This document shows positions 34,391-43,503 of a stretch of 64,000 nucleotides of DNA, one piece after another; position 1 is the stretch's first letter; every line of letters begins with the position of its first letter. This stretch comes from Phytophthora hibernalis. Lineage: Eukaryota; Oomycota; Peronosporomycetes; Peronosporales; Peronosporaceae. Location: contig JAAKBF010000014.1 in NCBI GenBank assembly GCA_012656075.1, positions 310,001-374,000 on the forward strand. Direction: 5' to 3'. The translations under genes and the position numbers were made by a program. The notes beneath the pieces are model-generated. The model saw nothing but the letters and a program-made list of their open reading frames with translations. It was not told where the DNA came from and ran no database searches.

Positions 34391-34455
34391 ACCGATGTAG
34401 CTCAATGGAAGAGCTCCCGAAAGGGAAGAAGGTGGTTCGATTCCGCTCATCGGTA
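34391..34455 (+). ncRNA. tRNA-like Pol III gene without a normal anticodon arm (Crypton copy 2)
   Basis: Identical in all 65 positions to the minus-strand copy at 9983-10047: acceptor stem ACCGATG/CATCGGT, D arm, CCC-GAAA-GGG mini-hairpin, T arm, A box TAGCTCAATGG, B box GGTTCGATTCC, followed by AAATTTT. It is again antisense to the recombinase. Identity while the flanking element sequence shows indels hints at constraint, but the copies are young, so this is weak evidence. Confidence 0.7.
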
Positions 34456-34541
34456 AATTTTCTATGCTCGAATGACTGTTGCAGATCTGACATCAACGGA
34501 AGCACCGACTACATGGACGCGGGAAAGAAGATCGTGTTGCG

Positions 34542-36569
34542 TTACGGGAGCAGCTTGAGTGTGCCTTGGTGATGAATAGGTGCAGGGTCTACATCTCTAT
34601 CGATGGCGAGACGCTGGCGATAGGCGTTGATGAGGTCGTTGAGGCTTCCCTCGCGATGCAGCTGCCGAAGCGCCTTGAGTACAGCGTTGGATCCCTTGAC
34701 GTTTTACGCCTCGCGCGCCAAGGTACGCAGTGACTTTGCTTGACGCTAACTCTCCGAGCTGACGGACATTATCCTTGTAGCTGGGCGATGACTCGTCGAG
34801 CGTGTATCCGTCTTCGATATAGAGCTTCATGAAGGCCACAAGCTGCTTGGCATCTGATTTCTTGTGCTTGTCCGTGCTTAGCCATCCGCGCGGAACGGCA
34901 GTGTACCACGCGAACCAGGTGTCCATAAGTGGTATCGTCTTTGAACGGCGTCGGCGCTTCACCGGTACGATTTCATCTTCATCTCTTGGTCGCTTGGCTT
35001 GATCTACATGTGCTGATGATTTCGCTTCAGTGTTGGTATTTGCAGCTTCTAGGGATTTGACTCGAGCCTCGAGGCTACGGTTGACCTCGATTAACCTTTC
35101 AATCAAGGCAGTCTGATGTTCGAACGCAACTTTGGCCTTCACGTTTCCTTCCATCAGGTCTTCTGCGGTGGTGTTGGCTTGAGCTTTGACCTCGTGAGTT
35201 GCTGTGACCAAGCAAGCAGACTCGTCATCGTCAAACCAGAGGCTTCAACGCATCGCTGGATCGTCTTCATTGCAGGCGCCTGCGCGTTGGTCTTCATCAA
35301 TGACGGGTAGTGGAGGAAGATAGTTGCTGTCAGCACATCTCTCACAGCAGCGCAGACATTGAAGGCCTTGTTACCCAGCGCATGACTCGAATTGAAGAGC
35401 TTGCGGCTAATTTCTCTAATATCCTCTTGTGTAGTCGAGTCGAAGACTTCCAGTGACGGAAGAACACAGGCTTGCTTAGGCGCCATCCCGCTCAGCACCT
35501 TGGCTACTTGATGGTCTTCTTTCGGAGTATTGAAGACGTACGCGAAGGCTTTGTTGGTCGTGGTCAAGTTCCAGGCTCCGCGATCGAATATCCACTGCGC
35601 CGTCAGCTCTGAGCTCGCGTTCGCATGCTGCGCGCCGCCACGTCGAAATGAATGAGAGGTCAGCGGCTCTTCGACTGCAGCTGGACCAACAACACGATCG
35701 AGCAAGCGGTTGACAAGAGCGTGGACTCCGACTGTCGGTGTCGTGTGGACGGTCGTGCTTCTCTTCGACGTCTGAGAAGAATCTAGGGCGCCGCTGTCTT
35801 CAAGCAGATCCAGCAATGGGATCGAGTCGGTCAGCTCAACAGGGACGTCCTTCGACTGCACTGGCAAGTGATTGAGCAGCGCTGCGCACGGCGACTCCTG
35901 CATGATCAAGACCAGAGCGAGCGCCAGCAGCGGGCAAGTCATGAAGTCTTCGTCGGGAAAGAGCGACAGTGTCTGCTCGTCTGACGTCTTCACGCGGATG
36001 AAGCGGATGAAGAACACGCCACCAGCACCGATGGTGAGCTGCTGCTTCCGCACGAAGGTCAAGTCCGAAGCGCGCCCAAAGAGATACCACAATAGGCATA
36101 GCAATGCTGAATCTTGGTAGTCTGACGCACAGCAGGCCGTTGAATACAGATAACTTGTCATCTTCTTGAGATCATCCTTCGTGCATGCAACCGCTTTCTT
36201 GACAAACCCACCACTCTCGCGTTTGATGCAGTGCTGTTCAAGGGTACGCCCCAAGCCTAGCAGCTGGCGGGCCACAGCTCCACCTTGAACAGGGTACTCG
36301 TCGAGGAGCCAGCACTTCGCTTGGCGGAAATATTGAGCGACGGAGTGGCGCGACAAGTGCAGCCCCTTTGCTCCTGCATGGAATGCTAGGTACACACCGA
36401 ACTTGTCCATTAGCGTCACTAGGATGCCACCCGCTCGGCTTGGGTCGACAACGATCAACGCCTTGACATGCTCCATGCTCGTGCCCTCGGCGGAGAGGAA
36501 GCGATTGAACGCCTTTATGGCCGTCGCGCGCGCGCTGGTGTTGGCGGGCTTCAAATCGTTTAGGCTCAT
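34542..36569 (-). CDS. Crypton tyrosine recombinase
   Basis: ATG 36569 is chosen because it matches the copy-1 start and precedes the conserved M-S-L-N-D. Residues 1-125 resemble a core-binding domain (A-T-A-I-K-A-F-N-R-F-L). The catalytic set is visible: Arg166 in F-G-R-A-S-D-L, His306 and Arg309 in S-H-S-F-R-R-G-G, Trp333 and the nucleophile Tyr344 in N-K-A-F-A-Y-V-F. After the catalytic domain come a coiled coil, a K-R-R-R-R-S-K patch and a W-F-A-W-Y-T GCR1_C-like domain. Two one-base indels relative to copy 1 break the frame: an A-run near 35185 (A3 against A4) and a G-run near 34650 (G3 against G2). These may be sequencing errors. The protein would cut and rejoin DNA at the GATATGGA core through a 3'-phosphotyrosine. 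Confidence 0.85.
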
Positions 36570-36863
36570 TACTCTTGGTCGGAGAGGCGGCAAATATGCG
36601 AGTGATACGTAGCGCACCTCTCGCTTGTAGCACGATACACATATCTGGGCGTCAGCTCCGACCAGATATGTCGGAATCGCTCAGCTTCCGACTGCAACGT
36701 AAAATCGTATTTTTATTGGATAAAATAAAATCGTTGACGTGATTCGATTCGCCAAAAACCATAGAGATGGTTTTTATTGGCCAAAACCGAATTAAAGACC
36801 AATCTCATTGGCTAATATGTACCTTACAAAGATGAAGTTTGGTCGGAGAGACATTGTTATTCA

Positions 36864-38136
36864 TCCATATCGCAACCGTTCCGACCTCCCTACACTTTCC
36901 GACAATTAGGATAATGGGAAACAAAACGCACTTGACAGGATAATATTAAATGAAACAAGTTTTAACTGATAACTTTAGAGCGATTCCGTGAATAGCATTA
37001 CGGGTAATAAATAGGAAAACAGATACTGTACCATTATTAATAATATCACGATTGTCAATCAAATTCATTCATTATTCATGCGGGTTGATCGAGTAGGAGG
37101 ATCCGTCAATAGCAGGACTTGAACGGCCAGTTAGAGAGAGCACCGTTAGCGACGATGTATGGTGGAGCGCGTCGTCCGGCTGGAGCGGATCTGTGTCACT
37201 TGCGAGCAGCCTGTCGGCGGGCGAGTCGACGGGAGCACGGGGAAAAGCGTCTACACCGTTGAGGGACATTGGCGCGTCTGTGACCACTATGAGCGGCGCG
37301 GCATGGAGACCTGCAGGCTGCAGTGCAGCGGGTCGATCTTGCTGACCACGGGCACGGTGGATTGGTCTGGCGTGCTGAACCCGAGCAGCAGCAACGAATC
37401 TTCCTGGTACCTGGCAACCTGCTGCTGAGCAGCGGCGTGAGCACGAGCTGCAAAAACTCTCCAGGTTGGGCCCCGCCTCCGTCTTGGATGCCGATCCCGC
37501 CCTCGAGATGGATTTCTTCTCTTCTGTGCTAGACGGCGATGCGATGCAATGCCTCGTGTCAGCTCCTTTGACGCTGCTTGATGACCTGCCCACACACTCG
37601 CCGCGGCCTCCACCAGCGTCTTCACGGCTTGGGCCGACTGTGCACTGCTGGCGTAGTCACCTAGCGCGCTGGTGCTCCCTTGGCGCTTGGGCGGCTGACT
37701 GCTGCTAGCCGACTTGGGCACGGGGCGGCAGCGGAACACGAGGCCTCGCTTGTGGGGCCGCTCCAGCCGCAGCAGCTTGCAGGTGGCGCGGCCGTCCGCC
37801 GGTGGCACGTGTCGTCATCCAGGTCGTCTGAGTTTTTGTGAAGTGTCTGCCATCCAGCCATCCAGCCCCGACTCTAGGAAATCCTAAGTGTCGGAACGGT
37901 CAGTTTATTTCCAAAATGTTTTTGACTTGGATTGAGTACAGGGATATACATATTGTGTCAAGACTTCCGACAAATATTTGTCGGAAAGTGTCGGAATCTT
38001 TAACCTATCCCCAGCTATCCTAATTGGCCAAAATACTTGTTCATTGTGCTGTAATTGGTTGAAATACCGAGTATGGCAAACATCTAACAATCCTACCAAG
38101 TTATCTGTCGGAGAGACGCGTATATTCATCCATATC
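36864..38136 (-). mobile_element. Third Crypton-like element, non-autonomous, tandem with copy 2
   Basis: Cores lie at 38129-38136 (start) and 36864-36871 (end, shared with copy 2). The start reads GATATGGATGAATATACGCG then TCTCTCCGAC, and the end has GGTCGGAACGGTTGCGATATGGA-type sequence, both close to the ends of copies 1 and 2. There is no recombinase. The 5' region has several TTCCGAC/GTCGGAA motifs in both orientations (37890-38000). A GC-rich stretch at 37100-37850 looks like coding DNA unrelated to the other copies. It is probably mobilised by the recombinase of a full copy. Confidence 0.65.
37159..37708 (+). CDS. GC-rich cargo-like coding stretch in the third element, unrecognised
   Basis: From ATG 37159 the frame reads M-V-E-R-V-V-R-L-E-R-I-C-V-T-C ... 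H-W-R-V-C-D-H-Y-E-R-R-G-M-E-T to 37428. A second frame then continues with coding character (H-E-L-Q-K-L-S-R-L-G-P-A-S-V-L-D-A-D) to about 37600, so one indel is likely. A CxxC pair suggests metal binding. An opposite-strand frame 37808-37287 also looks protein-like (C-K-L-L-R-L-E-R-P-H-K-R), so the strand is uncertain. Base composition resembles the host genes at 39-45 kb rather than the surrounding transposons. Confidence 0.3.
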
Positions 38137-38980
38137 TGCTGCTTCAAATTGCACCACGGTGGTGTTGCATATTTCAATGAATTGACTTCAAGACAACCCG
38201 TCGCAAAATCTGCGGCGTGCTGAACGCGCTCAGAGACCATCCAAGCATCGTAGTCGCGGGTGCTTGGAAGTATCTTAGATCTACTTCGTCTTGCAGCAGC
38301 AGACCAACCCTAGATTTGCTGTCGTAGATCTACTTCGTGCTGTGTCCTTTTGCCAAAAAGCTGCAACCATATTTAGGCTTTTGCCGCGCGAAGGGTCGGT
38401 GCTACTTTGCTGAAGAGTCGTTTTTACACTTAAGGGCTACCGCACGACCGCAACAAAGTTCATTTATAAAGAGACCTCTGGACTTGACTGCAGGCGCTGT
38501 GAACTTGATCGAGAGAGAGCCGTCAAATTAAGGTAAATGGTCAATTAGGGGCCGCTTCAGACTACCGGTACGTCTGCCGTGCAAAATCAAAAGTGCTTGC
38601 ACCCTGTAAGAATGGTGTATTACTGATCCTATTATTTCATTAGGCCCTGTTCACCCGCCGAACTTGAGTTGTGTGCCGGAAGCCGTGCCGTTTATTTATT
38701 TTTGACCAATCAGATTGACCGGTCGATTTCCTGGCAATACTGATTTGCAAAACCAGAAACCTCCATCTTTCGGTTGATGTGCCGTACCCGAATCTAAAAC
38801 CTACGATGCAGAGAACAAGTCACCCGTTATCTCACATCTCCCCTTCAATTCGATCCTCTTCACGCCCCGTCCACTCGCTGTTCAGAATTACCAGTCTCAG
38901 TCCGCCATTCCGGAATTGGCGTCCAAGAGCTTACCTGGAGAGCAGCCCCCTTCTTCTATTCGTCACACCGCCTCGCCATC
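38137..38980. other. Repeat remnant and probable promoter region of the lyase gene
   Basis: 38360-38575 resembles, in inverted orientation, sequence at 33000-33140 (ACCATATTTAGG ... GGGTCGGYGCTA). It also contains AAGGTAAATGGTCAATTAGG, which resembles AAGGTAAACGGCTAATTAAG at 33530 in direct orientation. The last 150 bp are pyrimidine-rich with TTCAATTCGATCC at about 38846, a fair match to an oomycete initiator, before ATG 38981. Confidence 0.4.
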
Positions 38981-40575
38981 ATGGCTTCATCCTCCTCTGC
39001 GCTGCAGCAGAGTCTGGGCGAGTCCGAAGTCTTCGACCTCGTGTGCGACTACCTGCGCACGCGCCAGTTCTTCGAGGCCGAGCGTACGCTGCGCTCCGAG
39101 CGCGAGGCCACAGGCTCCCCTCGCGCGTCGTCGCCCGTGGCCGCCGCCAATCAGCAGGACACGGCGCCTGTTGAAGATGTTTCGGCCCCGTCCCTTGCTT
39201 CTCGCCTCGAGTTTATGCTGGAGCGTAGCTACGTTACACAGCTGGTGTCAGGCTCCGGCCAGGCCGAACCAGAGAAGATTTTTGTGCCCCGCCACGAGCT
39301 GGACACGGCGCCAAAGCGCGCGCGCCTTGGACGGCAACGAGGCCCTGGAGATCGACGACGTGAACCGCAACACGCTGGAGGACGGAGACGAGCACGAGTT
39401 CAACATGAGCACGCGCCTCGTGAGCTTTGAGGCGTGCAAGGACGATCCGCACGGCTCGGCCACCATGCCCATCTACCAGACGTCCACCTTTGCACAACCA
39501 TCGGGCACCACCTTCGGCGCCTACGACTACACTCGCTCGGGCAATCCCACGCGGGCCGCGCTGGAGCGTCAGATGGCTGAGCTGGAAGGCGGACACCGTG
39601 CCTTTGCCTTCACGAGCGGCATGGCCGCGCTGTCCGCTGTCTCTCGCCTGGCCCACGCTGGCGACGAAATCGTGCTCTCGGACGACTCGTACGGCGGTAC
39701 CTACCGCCTGCTCAGCAAGGTGGCCACCAAGAACGGCGTCGACGTCAAGTACGTGGACCTGTCGGGCCCCGACGGCCCCAAGCACCTGGCGGCGGCACTC
39801 ACGGACAAGACCAAGCTGGTCATGATGGAGTCCCCACCAACCCCATGCAGCGCATCTGCGACATCAAGCGACTCGCGGAGGCCGCCCACACAGTCGGCGC
39901 CCTCCTATCGGTGGACAACACGATGATGAGTCCAATCCTGCAGAACCCACTCAAGCTCGGCGCCGACATTGTGGTGCACTCTGCCACCAAGTTCGTCTGC
40001 GGACACAGTGACACCATGTCGGGTATCGTCATCGCTAGGGACCCGGAACTTTGCCGGGACGTCTACTTCTATCAGAACGCAGAGGGCACTGGCCTCGCGC
40101 CGTTTGATTGCTGGCTGTTGCTGCGCGGTGTCAAGACCATGAGTCTGCGTGTGCTGGCGGCCCAAAGAACGCCGTCAAGGTCGCCAATTTCCTGAACGAC
40201 CACCCGCTGATCCAGAAGGTGCACTACACCAATTTGCTGCCCGAGAGCTCGCCGGACCGTCAGATCCACGACTCGCAGGCCCGCGGCTGGGGATCGGTCG
40301 TGTGCTTCCGCACTGGCTCGCTCGCCTTCTCGCAGCACCTGCTGACGGTCACCAAGCTGTTCAAGATCACGGTGAGCTTCGGCAGCGTCAACTCGCTCAT
40401 CTCGCTGCCCGGTGCCATGTCGCACGCCAGCATCCCCGAGGAGGTTCGCAAGGCGCGTTCGTTCCCAGAGGACCTGGTGCGTCTTTCCATCGGTGTCGAG
40501 GACCCTAAGGATCTGATCAAGGACCTTTCCCAGGCGCTGCAGTCGTACGTTCCTACTCACGAAACGTCGCAGTAA
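38981..40575 (+). CDS. LisH-domain cystathionine lyase/synthase-like PLP enzyme
   Basis: ATG 38981 opens a LisH motif (S-E-V-F-D-L-V-C-D-Y-L-R-T-R-Q-F-F-E-A-E), then a linker, then a complete Cys/Met-metabolism PLP enzyme. It shows Y-Q-T-S-T-F, Y-D-Y-T-R-S-G-N-P-T, the S-G-M-A-A-L PLP loop, V-D-N-T-M-M-S-P and the Schiff-base lysine in H-S-A-T-K-F (about residue 337), and ends S-Q at TAA 40573-40575. The family covers cystathionine gamma-synthase, beta-lyase and gamma-lyase; a beta- or gamma-lyase role in sulfur amino acid metabolism is likely. Three small indels break the frame: a CG-dinucleotide run at 39316-39326, a C run at 39831-39834 and an A run at 40164-40166. Each is repaired by restoring one repeat unit, giving about 532 aa, so they look like sequencing errors. 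The LisH fusion is unusual. Confidence 0.8.
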
Positions 40576-41353
40576 GCGAGTATTCCAGTCGACAATTCCG
40601 CGGGGCCCTCTGAATTCGGGTGGGGGCTGGTAAGAAGCCTAGCCACCCTTCATGGAGTCAGCGTATCCACGGAGAGTTCCCGACCCGCCAAGCGCTGTCA
40701 TCGAAGACAACTCTTCGCTGTGTCGGGGGTCTCTTGTGGTGCGTCGGATCATTCATCCGCTGCACACGACGGTGTGTTGCGCAGTTTGAATCCACGCGTG
40801 AAGTGTCGAGATTGACCAAGCATGATGTACAAGCGACAGCTTTCCACGACAAGTTAGTATGAATGTTAGTGTTGGTGGGAACTTTCAGCTGTGCGTGTAC
40901 GGGCGTTGATGTTTAGAGAGCTCAAGTGCTCGCGGTGACAACAAGAATAAAGTATTGTCTTCACCTCGTGCATGTTCTAATCTTCTTCTTCAAATTACCG
41001 TACCGTAAAACACGGATCACAAATGTACGAAGTACAAAGGGACTTGTATTAACACTATACATGTACAGTACTGGTACATATCTGCTCCAATCTTACCGTA
41101 CCGGTACCGGTAAGCAGCGGTGGGACTTACTGGTAATACTATACAGTACTGCTGTTCCAATCTTACAGTACCGGTATCGGTTAGCAGCGCGCAAGAATTT
41201 ATTTGGTGGGACTTGATTTCTCATGATAAACTGAAGCGAACAGCTTCAGTGTTTCTTAAAAAAGTTAAAACTTTTCATACTACAGTATATTATAAATAAT
41301 ATACCTCCGTATCGTATTATGGTGTGCAGCGCTTTGAGAGCAATACAAGTACA
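40576..41353. other. Intergenic with short TACCGGTA-rich repeats
   Basis: 41060-41195 holds two imperfect ~55-bp copies of a sequence with CAGTACTG, CCAATCTTAC and TACCGGTA blocks ending TAGCAGCG/AAGCAGCG. The palindromic TACCGGTACCGGTA motif also recurs near 53230 and 53895. No gene was recognised. Confidence 0.5.
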
Positions 41354-42979
41354 TCAAGGACCACTGTCTTGGTGCCGCTTCTTCATTCGCTCCAATAGGG
41401 AGCCCAATCTTGACTGCAGCTGCGTCTCGTCGTCGTCGTCGTCGCTGCTGTCATCAAGTACAACAGCTCCTGTCCTCGATGGTGGTTCAGGCGGTGCAGG
41501 CCTGCAATATGCTGGTTGGGATCTGTCATATGTCAGTGGTGTAGCGCGTTGCTGGTTCCTCGGACTTGCGAGAGGAGGTTCACCTATTGCAAATTCCTGA
41601 GCCGCTGTGCTGGGAAACAGGGCGCTGGATTTGTGGTACGTTTCCGTGGCAATGAAGAGAAATTCATTGGCATCCAATAGACGTGCTGGGGTCCGCACTC
41701 TCACGATACTTGAATCACAGCTCAGGAATGCTTTCATCGCATACATGAACTGTGAGGACAGCAGAATGTCAGTTTTTATTGGATGGGATATCGCAAACAA
41801 ATAGGCCGGTAGTTCACCTCGATGTACGTGTCCTCGACCTTGGCCCCAAACACTGTCTCAGCAAGACTTTCAGCCTGTAGTCTAGAGAGCCACACAAGAG
41901 GGCTGTTGGTCGAAGATGCAGACTTGCGTTTTCTCTCAGACCCTGACGAGGTTTTGACCGACATGGGGCGATATGCTGGCGCGCATACCAGACGCTACAC
42001 GCGAATTATGCATAAGATGTCGGTTCTGTCGAAAATTGATTGAATCGCTCGCCTACCTGCAAACTTGAGCGCGCGAAAAGAAAGAAGGCGAACGTCTGCT
42101 CGGGATATTTGTCCTGCAAAAGCAGGAGAAGAGCTCCACATCGACTCTCTAAGATAAATTCAGAGTTAGTGCCGTTTCTGCTGAGAAACGAAACAAATAA
42201 TAATTAATACAGCACTTCGCACATGTTGCAGTGCACGGAGGCCTTCGATGAGGTCCCACGCCTGTTGGTCGACCAAACGCTTGAGTCCGAAGCGATTTGT
42301 GAGGTGGTGTCGAATGAACTTGGCGAACTTTATTAAAAAAGATGACAACGTTGTTAGAGAGAAGGCACACCAATCAATACGCAACATCCATCTTGCACAT
42401 ACACTTCCGCAGCTGCTCAGGCTCGAAACCGATAGGTCCTCGTACTGGGCATCGTACACTTCATTGATGAAGCGCACGAGTCGCGCCTCCTTAACGTATG
42501 TTGCAGAATTTTCACTCGACGTAGTCGGTCTGTCTCCGATCTGCGTCAAAACGAAACACTTAGCATCTCAACTGCCACCGATTCATCCGACAACATCGAA
42601 TAAACACTACCAGAACGATGAGGTTCGCGTATGCGCGGAGAACTTCGGGAACTGCAGCGACACGTTTATCCGTTGGGCCTGGGTCGGCGCTGAAGTCTCC
42701 TTCTTCATCCAGATCCTGGTTGGTAGCGCTCTGGTCGCTGCTAGTCGTCACCTTTGGCGGCTTTGCCAGGCGGATATTGGCCACGAAGCGCTTGTCCGAA
42801 GCGCGTTGGTAGAACTATAATACGAAACGGAAGTGAGGGTATAACCTATTTCCTTTGTAGCATTGGCCACCACCGACCTTGACGTCGTTTTCTAACAGGA
42901 AGCGAGTGTACTGCACCTTCGCTCTTGGGCTCAAGTCGGCGAACACAACGACGTGCGGCGTCACTGCGAAGGCGTCCAT
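41354..42979 (-). CDS. Seven-exon protein, possibly ciliary (TSNAXIP1-like region)
   Basis: Gene model by hand: 42979-42878, 42814-42611, 42540-42430, 42327-42237, 42148-42057, 41994-41818, 41749-41354. All introns are GT..AG and the exons add to 1173 nt, exactly 391 codons with stop, all in phase. Exon 1 starts M-D-A-F-A-V-T-P-H. Exon 4 has F-A-K-F-I-R-H-H-L-T-N-R-F-G-L-K-R-L, which resembles the segment in TSNAXIP1-type and other axonemal proteins. Exon 5 gives C-G-A-L-L-L-L-L-Q-D-K-Y-P. The C-terminus is Asp-rich and ends in a short helix (S-L-L-E-R-M-K-K-R-H). Function is unproven; the ciliary link rests on one motif. It is divergently arranged with asparagine synthetase, with 524 bp between start codons. 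Confidence 0.6.
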
Positions 42980-43503
42980 GGTGCCCGCCCTTTCGTAAAA
43001 GTTTTGGCGTCCAAATTGTTTTTGTCCTTTTTGGTACGTTTACATGTGGCGTCTGGCAGAGCCAAATCCTTTCAGTTCTAAAATTGTACCAGCTCAAATA
43101 CCGGTTTACCAATTCGTCACAGTGAGTAAAATTGGTGGCCACCAATCAAAGTCGTATCTACCGGTGTTGATCGGTATTTGTCCCCTCTTTGGTCCACATT
43201 GCGTTGCGATAAAAGAAGGTTCGTGCTACCTCGTTATTGTGACACACTCCGCTGCAACTTCTTCGAACAAACGTTCTAACAGTCAGAGTTTCTCTCTTTA
43301 AAGTCCTTAAACCGCAGTTATTGCCTACACACAACACGCATACTGTAGTACGAGATCGAAAATTCTTGTGCTGCAGCGGCCCTTCTTTATCCTTATCAGA
43401 AGCCTGCCGTCTAAACTTCAGCCTCACCGCCTCCACTCGCCACGTCGGCCACTTCCTCATCGACGGTCTCCTCCCCACTCTTCGTCCCCTCAAAGCCACC
43501 AAA

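Larger units (their letters stand above)
34028..36871 (-). mobile_element. Crypton-family element, copy 2 (nearly full length)
   Basis: Core TCCATATC (GATATGGA on the element strand) lies at 36864-36871 (start) and 34028-34035 (end). Length is 2844 bp. The 5' 230 bp contain CCAAT-like and ATTGG boxes and a GTCTCTCCGACC arm. The 3' end contains the inverted GTCTCCGACC arm and the tRNA-like gene. Apart from the deletion in copy 1 the two copies differ by only scattered bases, so movement was recent. The start core is shared with the end core of the neighbouring element at 36864-38136. Confidence 0.8.

Noticed and set aside
43321..43503. N-terminal extension of asparagine synthetase
   Set aside because: It would hide the catalytic Cys2, there is no ATG until 43504 in that frame, and the stretch is pyrimidine-rich like a 5' UTR.
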